Assembly (NCBI RefSeq): GCF_000376425.1
Contig: NZ_AQWL01000002.1
Coordinates: 391,805 to 455,804, forward strand
Length of the DNA stretch: 64,000 bases
From: Thiobacillus denitrificans DSM 12475
GTDB lineage: Bacteria; Pseudomonadota; Gammaproteobacteria; Burkholderiales; Thiobacillaceae
Direction of reading: 5' to 3'
Part shown: positions 28,212 through 36,854 of the stretch, piece by piece
How positions within the stretch are numbered: position 1 is the stretch's first letter
How the letters are laid out: each line of letters starts with the position of its first letter
Notes under the pieces: model-generated
Databases searched by the model: none
What the model saw: only the letters and a program-made list of their open reading frames with translations
Told to the model about the DNA's origin: nothing
Program-made: the position numbers and the translations under genes

Positions 28212-29363
28212 ATGAACAGCAAGTGGCAACGATCGGGAATGAGGTGGGCGGCGCTGGCGGTGAGCCCGCCGGTGCTGGCCGATTACGGATACAACCTGCA
28301 AGTGCCGGCGAGCTCGGTGGCACACGACGTATTCCAGCTGCACAACCTCATCATGCTGGTGTGCCTGGTCATTTTCATCGCGGTGTTCAGCGTCATGTTC
28401 TATTCGCTGCTGAAACACCGCAAATCGCTCGGCCACCAGGCAGCCCACTTCCATGAAAACACCACGGTCGAGGTCATCTGGACGGTAATTCCGTTCATCA
28501 TTCTGATGGGGATGGCCTATCCTGCCGCCAAGGTGGTGATCGACATGAAGGACACCTCCAATCCGGACATGACCATCAAGATCACCGGCTACCAGTGGAA
28601 ATGGAGCTACGACTACCTCAACGACGGGATCCGCTACTACAGCAACCTCGCCACTCCGCACGAGCAGATCGACGGCACCGTCGCCAAGGGGGAACACTAT
28701 CTGCTGGAAGTCGACGAACCGATGGTGGTGCCGGTCGGCAAACGCGTGCGCGTGCTGATCACCGCCAATGACGTGATCCATTCCTGGTGGGTGCCTGCGC
28801 TTGGCGTCAAGCAGGACGGGATCCCCGGCTTCATCCGCGACAGCTGGTTCAAGGCCGACACGATCGGCACCTACCGCGGCCAGTGCGCCGAACTGTGCGG
28901 CAAGGAGCATGGTTTCATGCCCATCGTCGTTGAAGTGGTGTCGGAGGACGACTACAAGTCATGGGTGGCGAAGAAACAAGGTACCGCACATGCTGCCGCG
29001 GCCGACAATGACAAAACCTTTGCCGTCGCCGAACTGGTGGCGCGCGGCGAGAAGGTCTATCAGGCCAACTGCGCAGTCTGTCACCAGGCCAACGGGATGG
29101 GGATTCCGGGTGCATTCCTGCCGATCAACGGTTCCAAAGTCGCCACCGGGCCGATTGCGGATCATATCCGGGTGGTGTTGAACGGCCGGCCGGGCACTGC
29201 GATGGCGGCATTCGCCAGCCAGTTGTCGGATGCGGACATTGCCGCTGTCGTGACCTACCAGCGCAATGCGTGGGACAACAAGATGGGCGACGCGGCGCAA
29301 CCTGCCGCCATCGCCGCCGCCCGCGGCGGGGCCGCCGAAGCCGCCGCCCCTGCCGCGCAGTGA
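28212..29363 (+). CDS. coxB: Cytochrome c oxidase subunit II with fused cytochrome c (caa3 type)
   Basis: 383 residues. A signal peptide is followed by two helices (about 43-66 and 86-106), then the cupredoxin domain with the CuA site: His190, Cys225, Glu227, Cys229, His233 and Met236 in CAELCGKEHGFM. A C-terminal cytochrome c domain with CAVCH (Cys287, Cys290, His291) makes this a caa3 oxidase, which takes electrons through its own heme c. The Ala-rich tail is unstructured. GGGGAAGG at 28201-28208 is the ribosome site. First structural gene of the oxidase operon. Confidence 0.96.
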   Translation: MNSKWQRSGMRWAALAVSPPVLADYGYNLQVPASSVAHDVFQLHNLIMLVCLVIFIAVFSVMFYSLLKHRKSLGHQAAHFHENTTVEVIWTVIPFIILMGMAYPAAKVVIDMKDTSNPDMTIKITGYQWKWSYDYLNDGIRYYSNLATPHEQIDGTVAKGEHYLLEVDEPMVVPVGKRVRVLITANDVIHSWWVPALGVKQDGIPGFIRDSWFKADTIGTYRGQCAELCGKEHGFMPIVVEVVSEDDYKSWVAKKQGTAHAAAADNDKTFAVAELVARGEKVYQANCAVCHQANGMGIPGAFLPINGSKVATGPIADHIRVVLNGRPGTAMAAFASQLSDADIAAVVTYQRNAWDNKMGDAAQPAAIAAARGGAAEAAAPAAQ

Positions 29364-29386
29364 ACAATCGAGAGGAGAGCCCAGCC

Positions 29387-30967
29387 ATGTCTGACGCAGC
29401 ACACGCCCACGATGACCACGGACACCACGCGCGCCCCAGCGGCGTCATGCGCTGGCTGACCACCACCAACCACAAGGACATCGGTTCTCTCTACCTGTGG
29501 TTTTCGTTCATCATGCTGTTTGCCGCCGGGTCGATGGCATTGCTGATCCGCGCCGAACTCTTCCAGCCCGGCATGCAGCTCGTGCAGCCGGACTTTTTCA
29601 ATCAGCTCACCACGATGCACGGCCTGATCATGATTTTCGGCGTCATCATGCCGGCCTTTACCGGGTTTGCGAACTGGCAGGTACCGCTGATGCTGGGTGC
29701 GCCGGACATGGCATTCCCGCGCATGAACAACTGGAGTTTCTGGCTGCTGCCAGTAGCAGGCATCCTGCTGATGTCCTCGTTCCTGCTGCCGGGCGGTGCA
29801 TCCGCGGGGGGCTGGACGATGTACCCGCCGCTGTTCATCCAGGGCGGAATTTCGTATGACCTCACGATCCTCGCGGTGCACATCATGGGCCTGTCGTCGA
29901 TCATGGGTTCGATCAACATCATCACCACCATCCTCAACATGCGCGCGCCCGGGATCACGCTGATGAAGATGCCGATGTTCGTGTGGACCTGGCTAATCAC
30001 CGCCTATCTGCTGATCGCCACCATGCCGGTGCTGGCGGGCGCGGTGACCATGCTGCTCACCGACCGTAACTTCGGCACCCACTTTTTCAACGCGGCGGGC
30101 GGTGGCGATCCGGTGATGTTCCAGCATATTTTCTGGTTCTTCGGGCACCCCGAGGTGTACATCCTGATCCTGCCGGCTTTCGGCATCGTTTCGCAGATCA
30201 TCCCCACCTTCTCCCGCAAGCCATTGTTCGGCTATGCCTCGATGGTCTACGCCACCGCGTCGATCGCGATCCTGTCGTTCACCGTCTGGGCGCACCACAT
30301 GTTCGCCGTCGGCATGCCGGTAGCGGCGCAGCTGTTCTTCATGCTGACGACCATGCTGATCGCGGTTCCCACCGGGGTGAAAGTGTTCAACTGGGTGGCC
30401 ACGATGTGGAAGGGCTCGCTGACCTTCGAAACACCGATGCTGTTCTCCATCGCCTTCGTCTGTCTGTTCACCATCGGCGGGTTCTCCGGACTGGTGCTGG
30501 CGATTGCCCCGGTCGACATCCAGCTGCAGGACACCTATTACGTCGTCGCGCACTTCCACTACGTGCTGGTGTCGGGGGCGCTGTTCTCGATTTTTGCCGG
30601 AATCTATTTCTGGCTGCCGAAGTGGACCGGCCACATGTACGACGAAACCCTGGGCAAATGGCACTTCTGGCTGTCGGTCATCGGCATGAACACCGTGTTC
30701 TTTCCGATGCACTTTCTAGGGCTGGCCGGAATGCCGCGCCGGATTCCGGACTACGCACTGCAGTTCACCGATTTCAACCAGATCGCAACGCTGGGCGCCT
30801 TCATTTTCGGGTTCAGCCAACTGATTTTTCTGGCGGTGATCCTGAAGTCGATCAAGGGTGGGGCCAGGGCGCCTGACCGGGTGTGGGAGGGCGCCGAAGG
30901 CCTGGAGTGGACGGTGCCGTCACCCGCCCCCTATCACACCTTTGAAACCGCGCCGGTGGTGAAGTGA
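29387..30967 (+). CDS. coxA: Cytochrome c oxidase subunit I
   Basis: 526 residues from ATG 29387, preceded by AGAGGAGA. Heme-copper oxidase core with 12 helices carrying low-spin heme a and the heme a3-CuB centre. Seen: TTMHGLIMIFGVIMP with the heme a His, WFFGHPEVYILILPAFG with the CuB His and the His-Tyr region, VWAHHMFAVGM with the CuB His pair, and VVAHFHYVLVSGA with the heme a3 and heme a His. The E in GHPEV marks a family A1 D/K-channel enzyme. Its stop overlaps a GTG that may start the next small gene. Confidence 0.97.
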   Translation: MSDAAHAHDDHGHHARPSGVMRWLTTTNHKDIGSLYLWFSFIMLFAAGSMALLIRAELFQPGMQLVQPDFFNQLTTMHGLIMIFGVIMPAFTGFANWQVPLMLGAPDMAFPRMNNWSFWLLPVAGILLMSSFLLPGGASAGGWTMYPPLFIQGGISYDLTILAVHIMGLSSIMGSINIITTILNMRAPGITLMKMPMFVWTWLITAYLLIATMPVLAGAVTMLLTDRNFGTHFFNAAGGGDPVMFQHIFWFFGHPEVYILILPAFGIVSQIIPTFSRKPLFGYASMVYATASIAILSFTVWAHHMFAVGMPVAAQLFFMLTTMLIAVPTGVKVFNWVATMWKGSLTFETPMLFSIAFVCLFTIGGFSGLVLAIAPVDIQLQDTYYVVAHFHYVLVSGALFSIFAGIYFWLPKWTGHMYDETLGKWHFWLSVIGMNTVFFPMHFLGLAGMPRRIPDYALQFTDFNQIATLGAFIFGFSQLIFLAVILKSIKGGARAPDRVWEGAEGLEWTVPSPAPYHTFETAPVVK

Positions 30968-30984
30968 GCGGGGGCACGGCAGGC

Positions 30985-31086
30985 ATGACGATGGACAAGC
31001 GCAACGGCAAATACCGTACGGCCGCCATTCTGGCGGCGTTTGCCCTCGGTCTGTTTTTGTTCACCTTGTACAGTGGTCTGAAATAG
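30985..31086 (+). CDS. Cytochrome oxidase small assembly protein
   Basis: 33 residues from ATG 30985. In-frame alternatives are GTG 30964, overlapping the coxA stop as GTGA, and ATG 30991. A basic N-terminus (MDKRNGKYRT) precedes a single helix (AAILAAFALGLFLFTLYSG). Betaproteobacterial oxidase operons carry such a short single-helix protein between coxA and ctaG, annotated as a small assembly protein. Its role in heme or copper delivery is assumed from position. Confidence 0.7.
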   Translation: MTMDKRNGKYRTAAILAAFALGLFLFTLYSGLK

Positions 31087-31089
31087 GTC

Positions 31090-31644
31090 ATGGCCATGGG
31101 CAATGCCAGAACCCTGACCAAGCTCGTGGTGGCGACGCTGGGCATGTTCGGGTTCGGCTTTGCCCTGGTGCCGTTCTATTACAAGATTTGCGAGGTTACC
31201 GGCATCAATTCGGGGGACGAGCAGAGCCTGGTGAGGAATACTCAGGTCGATACCAGCCGTTGGGTGACGCTGGAATTCGACGCCAATACCAATACCGCTT
31301 TGCCGTGGCAGTTCAAACCCATGCAGCGTAGCCTCAGAGTGCACCCGGGCCAGCTGGTGCAGGTGGAATACGAAGTGACCAACAGCAGCAATCAGGCGAT
31401 CGTGGGGCAGGCCGTTCCAAGCTACGGCCCGGCGCGGGCGGCCGCATTCTTCAAGAAAATCGAGTGCTTCTGTTTCACTCCGCAAACCCTGGCGGCAGGC
31501 GAGCGCCGCAGGATGCCGGTGCTGTTCGTGCTGGACCCGGCGATGGACAGGGAAGTGCATACCGTGACGCTGTCGTATACCTTCTTCGACACCGGAGCAA
31601 AGGCGCAGGCGGCGGATCGGCGGGAAGCGGCAGCGCGTGGCTGA
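31090..31644 (+). CDS. ctaG: Cytochrome c oxidase copper-assembly protein (Cox11 family)
   Basis: 184 residues. One N-terminal helix (about 12-30) and a periplasmic immunoglobulin-like domain. The copper-binding motif is KKIECFCFTPQ, whose CFCF pair delivers Cu to the CuB site of subunit I. VPFYYKICEVTGI after the helix is also a family mark. Three bases after the small assembly gene stop; it overlaps the DUF2970 start by eight bases. Confidence 0.95.
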   Translation: MAMGNARTLTKLVVATLGMFGFGFALVPFYYKICEVTGINSGDEQSLVRNTQVDTSRWVTLEFDANTNTALPWQFKPMQRSLRVHPGQLVQVEYEVTNSSNQAIVGQAVPSYGPARAAAFFKKIECFCFTPQTLAAGERRRMPVLFVLDPAMDREVHTVTLSYTFFDTGAKAQAADRREAAARG

Positions 31645-31834
31645 CAGGGGACATCTCAAGGCCGCGCTCGCCGTGTTCTGGAGTTTCTTCGGCGTACGCA
31701 AGCGGCGCGATTACGATGCCGATGCGCAAAGCCTGAGCCCGGCGCAGATCATCGTCGCAGGACTGGCCGGCGGTATCGTGTTCGTGTTGATGGTGTTGCT
31801 GGTAGTTTATCTGATAGTGCAGTTCGTGAAATGA
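31637..31834 (+). CDS. DUF2970 single-helix protein
   Basis: 65 residues from the GTG at 31637. A soluble N-terminal half (FFGVRKRRDYDADAQSLSP) is followed by a hydrophobic helix (IIVAGLAGGIVFVLMVLL and beyond). DUF2970 proteins sit between ctaG and coxC in betaproteobacterial oxidase operons. Function unknown; probably oxidase assembly or stability. Confidence 0.8.
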   Translation: MADRGHLKAALAVFWSFFGVRKRRDYDADAQSLSPAQIIVAGLAGGIVFVLMVLLVVYLIVQFVK

Positions 31835-31864
31835 ACGATCAACAGACAAGGAAGAGGGGACGAC

Positions 31865-32731
31865 ATGGGCCTGGCACAAACCGATAAATATTATCTGCCG
31901 CAACCTTCGCTGTGGCCGATCATCGGCTCGGTCGCGCTACTGTTGATGGCCGTAGGCGGCGTCATGACCATGCGCGAGATCGACCATGGCGGCTGGGTGC
32001 TGCTGGCCGGTACGGCGATCCTGCTGTTCATGATGTTCGGCTGGTTCGGCGAAGTCATACGCGACAGCGAGGCGGGCCGCTACAACAAGCAGGTCGACTC
32101 CTCGTACCGCTGGTCGATGAGCTGGTTCATCTTTTCCGAGGTGATGTTCTTCGCTGCTTTTTTTGGCGCCTTGTTCTACACCCGCGTACTGTCGGTGCCC
32201 TGGCTCGGCGAGGGCGACACCATGCAGCAATTGTGGCCGGCATTCCAGTCCACGTGGCCTACCGCAGGGCCGGGGCTGACGGCGGACGGGTTCAGGTTCA
32301 CCCCGATGGGTGCCTGGGGTATTCCGGCCATCAATACCCTGTTGCTGCTGAGTTCCGGCGTGACCGTGACCTGGGCTCACTGGGGACTTAAAAAAAACAA
32401 TCGCATGCAGCTGATTTCAGGCCTGGCGATGACGGTGGCTCTGGGGGCAACCTTCCTGGGCTTGCAGGTCTACGAATATCACCATGCCTATACCGAATTG
32501 GGCTTGACCCTCGGCGCCGGCGTATACGGCGCCACCTTCTTCATGCTGACCGGCTTCCATGGCTTTCACGTTCTGGTGGGAACGACAATGCTGCTTGTCA
32601 TGCTGCTGCGTTCGATCGCCGGCCATTTCACGCCGGGCCACCACTTCGCGTTCGAGGCGGTATCGTGGTACTGGCACTTTGTCGATGTGGTGTGGGTGCT
32701 GCTGTTCATCCTGGTTTACTGGATGATCTGA
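31865..32731 (+). CDS. coxC: Cytochrome c oxidase subunit III
   Basis: 288 residues with seven hydrophobic helices. YYLPQPSLWPIIGSVALL opens the protein, WSMSWFIFSEVMFFAAFFGA contains the conserved Glu of helix III, and VSWYWHFVDVVWVLLF closes it, all typical of CoxC. Subunit III stabilises the catalytic core and supports proton uptake. GAAGAGGGG precedes the ATG. Last gene of the coxB-coxC unit, which ends at the strong hairpin at 32783. Confidence 0.95.
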   Translation: MGLAQTDKYYLPQPSLWPIIGSVALLLMAVGGVMTMREIDHGGWVLLAGTAILLFMMFGWFGEVIRDSEAGRYNKQVDSSYRWSMSWFIFSEVMFFAAFFGALFYTRVLSVPWLGEGDTMQQLWPAFQSTWPTAGPGLTADGFRFTPMGAWGIPAINTLLLLSSGVTVTWAHWGLKKNNRMQLISGLAMTVALGATFLGLQVYEYHHAYTELGLTLGAGVYGATFFMLTGFHGFHVLVGTTMLLVMLLRSIAGHFTPGHHFAFEAVSWYWHFVDVVWVLLFILVYWMI

Positions 32732-32782
32732 ATCGTCCGGCAAGCAAACCAGCAAGCCGTCCTGGTCGCGGCGCTCGAATCG

Positions 32783-32815
32783 AATAAAAAGCCGCCTGAC
32801 ATGCGGCTTTTTATT
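32783..32815. terminator. Bidirectional terminator between coxC and the DUF2909 gene
   Basis: Perfect 13-base-pair stem AATAAAAAGCCGC (32783-32795) with GCGGCTTTTTATT (32803-32815) and a seven-base loop. T-runs appear on both strands, so it can end coxC transcription rightward and the convergent DUF2909 gene leftward. Confidence 0.92.
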
Positions 32816-32823
32816 GCATCGAA

Positions 32824-33024
32824 TCAGCGCAGCCCGCTTTGCGGGATGACGCCGAAGTAATATCCGCCCATCAGCAAGAGGAACAGGATGAGCGAGAGTG
32901 CAACGCGTACAGTGAGCATTTTGACGGTGCGATCGGTCTGCCCTTTGTCCTTGATGAGATAGTAGAGCGCGCTGGCAAGACTGGCCAGGATGAAGACAAT
33001 GAAAAGCAGGGCAATGATGCGCAT
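32824..33024 (-). CDS. Twin-transmembrane protein (DUF2909)
   Basis: 66 residues from the ATG at 33024, with two helices (IIALLFIVFILASLASALYY and VRVALSLILFLLLMGGYYFG) joined by a charged loop with KDKGQTDRTVK. This matches the small DUF2909 family found on the opposite strand between coxC and SURF1 in betaproteobacteria. The frame is open far upstream but that is a shadow of the SURF1 gene. Function unknown. Confidence 0.82.
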   Translation of the reverse strand: MRIIALLFIVFILASLASALYYLIKDKGQTDRTVKMLTVRVALSLILFLLLMGGYYFGVIPQSGLR

Positions 33025-33072
33025 GGAAAAGGCGGCTCGGCAAAATCCCAGTCTAACTGCATTGCTCCGCCC

Positions 33073-33837
33073 ATGCACTTGCTGAAACTGCGTGTCGGAT
33101 CGTGGCGGTTTGCCCCGACCTTGTGGCCCACGCTGGCCGCGCTGTTTTTCTTTGCATTGACGCTGGCGCTCGGCAACTGGCAAAGCGGGCGCGCCGAAAC
33201 CAAACGCGCTCTGCAGGCGCGTTACGATGCGGCGCTGCGCGATCCCCCCATCCACGTCGGCGCCGCGCTGCTCGACCGCGACAGCGTGTTGTACCGCAAG
33301 CTGGAAGTACAGGGCATATTCGACGATGCGCACACTATCTTGCTCGACAACCGGGTGAAGAACGGCATCGCGGGTTACCACGTGCTGACGCCGCTCAGAA
33401 TAGACGGCAGCGCAACCGCCATTCTGGTCAATCGCGGCTGGGTGGCGGCGGGACGCGCCCGGGAGCAGATTCCGGCGCCGCCGGTGCCCGCGGGCCAGGT
33501 GAAGCTGGAAGGCATGGCGGTCGACCCGCATACTCGCTATGTCGAACTGGCGCATACCATGCCACAAGGGCGGGTCTGGCAGAACCTCGACTTTGCACGC
33601 TATGCGATGAGCGCCACCGGACTGACACTGCAACCAGTCCTGCTGTTGCAGACTAGTGCGCAGCATGACGGCTTGCAGCGTAGCTGGCCACGCCCCGATA
33701 CCGGGGTCGCCATGCATGTTGGCTATGCCTTCCAGTGGTACAGTCTGGCAACGACACTGGCGGTATTGTGGCTGGTGATGAATGTGAAACGTCAGCATGA
33801 CGGCGACGTGGATTCCATGTCCCGAAAGACAAGTTAG
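33073..33837 (+). CDS. SURF1 family cytochrome oxidase biogenesis protein
   Basis: 254 residues with helices at both ends (about 12-33 and 225-245) and a periplasmic domain between. Seen: LGNWQSGRAETKRAL, LLDNRVKNGIAGYHVLTPL, LVNRGWVAAGR and HVGYAFQWYSLA, the standard SURF1 blocks. SURF1 aids insertion of heme a into subunit I. Start taken at ATG 33073; the long open frame before it covers the opposite-strand DUF2909 gene. Confidence 0.93.
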   Translation: MHLLKLRVGSWRFAPTLWPTLAALFFFALTLALGNWQSGRAETKRALQARYDAALRDPPIHVGAALLDRDSVLYRKLEVQGIFDDAHTILLDNRVKNGIAGYHVLTPLRIDGSATAILVNRGWVAAGRAREQIPAPPVPAGQVKLEGMAVDPHTRYVELAHTMPQGRVWQNLDFARYAMSATGLTLQPVLLLQTSAQHDGLQRSWPRPDTGVAMHVGYAFQWYSLATTLAVLWLVMNVKRQHDGDVDSMSRKTS

Positions 33838-33844
33838 CCAGCCC

Positions 33845-34408
33845 ATGCAATTGACCCAGCGCAGTAAACTCCTGTTGTTGATCGGTGTATTCGTGATACC
33901 GGTGGCCGTCGCCTATCTGGCCTACTTCGGCTGGCGCCCGGCGGGCCACACCAATTACGGGGACCTGCTTGAGGTCACGCCCCTGCAGCAGACGGCGGGG
34001 ACGGCACTCGATGGCAGGTCCTTCGACCTGGATACGCTGCGCGGCAAATGGGTGATGGTGCATGTGGGCGTGTCGGACTGCGACGCAGCGTGTGCAGCGC
34101 AGTTGTATCTCATGCGGCAGACGCGGATCGCGCAGGGCAAGGAGCAGACCCGGCTGGAGCGGCTGTGGGTGCTGACCGGAACCGGGGTGCCCGAAGCGAC
34201 GCTGTTGCAGGAGCACCCCGGTCTGCATGTGTGGCGGCCGGAAAACGTGGCCTTTGTTGCCCAGTTTCCTGCCGTGCGGGATCGGACTGAGCATATCTAT
34301 CTGGTCGATCCGCTGGGCAATCTGATGTTGCGCTTCCCTGCCCGGGTCGATGCCAAACGCATGATGAAGGATCTCAAGCTCCTGCTCAAGGCTTCCCAGA
34401 TAGGTTGA
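33845..34408 (+). CDS. SCO/thioredoxin-like membrane-anchored protein
   Basis: 187 residues from ATG 33845. One N-terminal helix (about 8-28) then a thioredoxin-fold domain: LRGKWVMVHVGVSDCDAAC with Cys79 and Cys83 spaced CxxxC as in SCO copper chaperones, and HIYLVDPLGNLMLRFP later. The SCO copper His in the DHS motif is not at its usual place, so it may act as a thiol reductase for CuA cysteines rather than as a copper carrier. Proteins of this type are regular members of betaproteobacterial oxidase loci. Confidence 0.75.
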   Translation: MQLTQRSKLLLLIGVFVIPVAVAYLAYFGWRPAGHTNYGDLLEVTPLQQTAGTALDGRSFDLDTLRGKWVMVHVGVSDCDAACAAQLYLMRQTRIAQGKEQTRLERLWVLTGTGVPEATLLQEHPGLHVWRPENVAFVAQFPAVRDRTEHIYLVDPLGNLMLRFPARVDAKRMMKDLKLLLKASQIG

Positions 34409-34423
34409 TTCAGGCAACTGACC

Positions 34424-35407
34424 ATGGCGATATACCGCAATTTCATTCTGGCCGCGTTGATCCTCGCGTTCGGGGTCGTGAGCCTGGGGGCCTACGTGCG
34501 CCTTTCCGATGCCGGCCTGGGCTGCCCCGACTGGCCCGGCTGCTATGGCAAGCTGACGCCGCATCATGCGGTTGATGCGATCAACGCCGAACTCGCCGTG
34601 CGCCCCGATGGCCCGGTCTCGCACACCAAGGCGTGGAAGGAAATGGCGCATCGCTACCTTGCCGGCACGCTGGGGCTGCTGGTGCTGGCCATTGCGGTGC
34701 TGGCCTGGCGCGGGCGGCGCGATACGAACGGCAGCCCTGCCCTGCCTGCGGCACTGCTGGGGCTGATCGTGTTTCAGGCGTTGCTGGGGATGTGGACGGT
34801 CACCCTGTTGCTCAAGCCCTTGATCGTCAGCGCGCACCTGCTGGGGGGCATGGCCACGCTGTCGCTGCTGGTATGGTTGTGGCTGCGCGAGCGCGGCCGC
34901 TTCAGCCATGCCTATTTTGCACGGGTCGACCATTTGCGTGGCAGCGCAGCGTTCGGGCTGGCCCTGGTGGTGATGCAGATAGCGCTGGGCGGCTGGGTGA
35001 GCACCAACTATGCAGCGCTGGCGTGTACCGATTATCCGCTGTGCCAGGGAGTGTGGATGCCGCCGATGGACTTCGAGCATGCGTTCACGCTGCACCGCGA
35101 ACTGGGCGAAACCGCTTCCGGTGAACTGCTGCCGCTGACGGCGCTGACGGCCATCCACTGGACGCACCGGACCATGGCCTTGATCGTGGTACTGTATCTG
35201 GGCTGGCTGGTGCTGCGCCTGCTGCGCACCCCGGGTTACGCCGGCATGGGGGTGGCCGTGGGGGGGGTGCTGGCGCTGCAGGTTGCGCTGGGCATCGCCA
35301 ATGTCCTGCTCGGTCTGCCGCTGGCGGTAGCGGTTTCCCATAATGCCGGTGCAGCGTTGTTGCTTGTCAGCCTGGTGGCACTGAACTATCGGGTGCGCAG
35401 GAGATGA
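34424..35407 (+). CDS. ctaA: Heme A synthase (COX15/CtaA)
   Basis: 327 residues, eight hydrophobic helices in two four-helix halves. It oxidises the heme O methyl to formyl. [21 protein letters not shown] is in the first half; the second has [21 protein letters not shown]. The heme-binding His residues appear in [26 protein letters not shown] and SHNAGA. An eight-G run in the gene does not break the frame. Overlaps ctaB by four bases. Confidence 0.95.
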   Translation: MAIYRNFILAALILAFGVVSLGAYVRLSDAGLGCPDWPGCYGKLTPHHAVDAINAELAVRPDGPVSHTKAWKEMAHRYLAGTLGLLVLAIAVLAWRGRRDTNGSPALPAALLGLIVFQALLGMWTVTLLLKPLIVSAHLLGGMATLSLLVWLWLRERGRFSHAYFARVDHLRGSAAFGLALVVMQIALGGWVSTNYAALACTDYPLCQGVWMPPMDFEHAFTLHRELGETASGELLPLTALTAIHWTHRTMALIVVLYLGWLVLRLLRTPGYAGMGVAVGGVLALQVALGIANVLLGLPLAVAVSHNAGAALLLVSLVALNYRVRRR

Positions 35408-36306
35408 ATATGGAATCCTTGATGATCCAGGGCACGGCCTGCCGCTGCCAGCAGTTTCTGGCGCTATGCAAGCTGCGGGTGGTCAGCCTGATCGTGTTCA
35501 CGGCGGTGATCGGCATGTTTCTCGCCGTGCCGGGCTGGCCGGGCTGGAATACGCTGTGGGCGGGAACGCTGGGAATCGCGCTGGTGGCCGGCGCGGCAGC
35601 GGCGTTCAATTGCCTGATCGAGCAGAAAATCGATGCTGTCATGGCGCGCACACGCGCCCGCCCGCTGCCCCGCGGCGAGCTCACCCGGACGCAGACACTG
35701 GTGTTTGCCGGTACGGTGGGAGGCGCCGGACTCTACCTGCTGAACGTTTTTGTCAATCCGCTCACCATGTGGCTCACGCTGGCCACCTTTGTCGGCTATG
35801 CGGTCATTTATACCGTGGTTCTGAAGCCGGCTACACCGCAGAACATCGTGATCGGCGGGGCTTCCGGCGCCATGCCGCCCGTGCTTGGATGGGCGGCGGC
35901 CACCGGCGAGATCCATCATGACGCCTTACTGCTGTTTCTGATCATTTTTGCCTGGACGCCGCCGCACTTCTGGGCGCTGGCGCTCTACCGGCGCGAGGAG
36001 TACGCCAAGGCCGGACTGCCGATGCTGCCGGTGACGCATGGCGAAGCCTATACCCGCCTGCATGTGCTGCTTTACACCCTGCTGCTGTTTGCTGTCACCA
36101 TGCTGCCGGTCGGGACCGGCATGGGCGGCTGGATTTATCTGCTCGGTGCGGTGTTGCTGGGAGGCCGCTTCATTCAGTACGGCTGGCGGCTCTACCGCCA
36201 ATACAGTGACGCCTTGGCGAAAGAAACTTTCCGCTATTCCATCTGGTATCTGAGCGCGTTATTCGCGGTCATGCTGGCCGACCACTACTTTCAAATACCC
36301 ATTTGA
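35404..36306 (+). CDS. ctaB: Protoheme IX farnesyltransferase (heme O synthase)
   Basis: 300 residues, UbiA-family enzyme with about nine helices. The farnesyl-diphosphate/Mg motif reads N-x3-E-x3-D in [20 protein letters not shown], the betaproteobacterial form, followed by [19 protein letters not shown] and [13 protein letters not shown]. It converts heme B to heme O for CtaA. Starts at ATG 35404 overlapping the ctaA stop. With the upstream genes it completes heme A supply for the caa3 oxidase. Confidence 0.96.
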   Translation: MNMESLMIQGTACRCQQFLALCKLRVVSLIVFTAVIGMFLAVPGWPGWNTLWAGTLGIALVAGAAAAFNCLIEQKIDAVMARTRARPLPRGELTRTQTLVFAGTVGGAGLYLLNVFVNPLTMWLTLATFVGYAVIYTVVLKPATPQNIVIGGASGAMPPVLGWAAATGEIHHDALLLFLIIFAWTPPHFWALALYRREEYAKAGLPMLPVTHGEAYTRLHVLLYTLLLFAVTMLPVGTGMGGWIYLLGAVLLGGRFIQYGWRLYRQYSDALAKETFRYSIWYLSALFAVMLADHYFQIPI

Positions 36307-36389
36307 TTTATATGGAGTAATTAAGCCCGTATCTGGATATTAGGACAGGATTGTTTTATATTGTGCCAATTCACTCACAGGGGCACGAG

Positions 36390-36854
36390 ATGATCCTCTC
36401 CCGAACCAGTCAATATGCCGTGCAGGCGCTGATTTACATGGCTACCCAGCCAGGCGCCACGCCCGTGCTGAACAAGGATATCGCCGCGGAACTTGGCGTA
36501 CCTGCGCCCTATCTGGCAAAAATTCTGCAGAGCCTGGCCAAGGGCAGCCTGCTGTTTTCCTTTCGCGGCCGCTTGGGCGGTTTCTGTCTGCGCGAAGACG
36601 GCGACAAAATCACCCTGATGCAGATCCTGCTGCTGACCGAAGGGCCGGCGTTTACCCAGAGCTGCCTGCTGGGGCTGAAGAAATGCAGCGACGAAACCGC
36701 CTGTCCGCTGCATTTTCGCTGGGTTCCGGTAAAGAAAAAAATCATCGACCTGCTGCAGGAGACGACATTGGAAAAACTGGCGAAAGCCGTTGAATCCGGT
36801 AAATACCGGCTGGCCGACGTTCCGGGGCAGCTGTTCGAGCAGATCAAGGTGTGA
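36390..36854 (+). CDS. Rrf2 family transcriptional regulator with three-cysteine cluster motif
   Basis: 154 residues from ATG 36390 (MILSRTSQYAVQAL, the Rrf2 start; an upstream in-frame ATG at 36351 adds 13 unlikely residues). A winged helix is followed by Cys92, Cys99 and Cys105, spaced C-x6-C-x5-C, close to IscR and NsrR iron-sulfur ligands. Family knowledge would make it a [2Fe-2S] or [4Fe-4S] sensor of NO, oxygen or iron-sulfur status. It is co-directional with the SCO gene, overlapping it by four bases, and sits between the caa3 and cbb3 operons, so it may switch between oxidases. Target unknown. Confidence 0.85.
   Translation: MILSRTSQYAVQALIYMATQPGATPVLNKDIAAELGVPAPYLAKILQSLAKGSLLFSFRGRLGGFCLREDGDKITLMQILLLTEGPAFTQSCLLGLKKCSDETACPLHFRWVPVKKKIIDLLQETTLEKLAKAVESGKYRLADVPGQLFEQIKV

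Noticed and set aside
32824-33846. A 340-residue minus-strand protein
   Set aside because: Only the last 66 residues look real (DUF2909); the rest is antisense to the SURF1 gene.
35262-35272. G-tract in ctaA as a programmed or accidental frameshift
   Set aside because: The downstream helices and the SHNAGA heme motif stay in frame.
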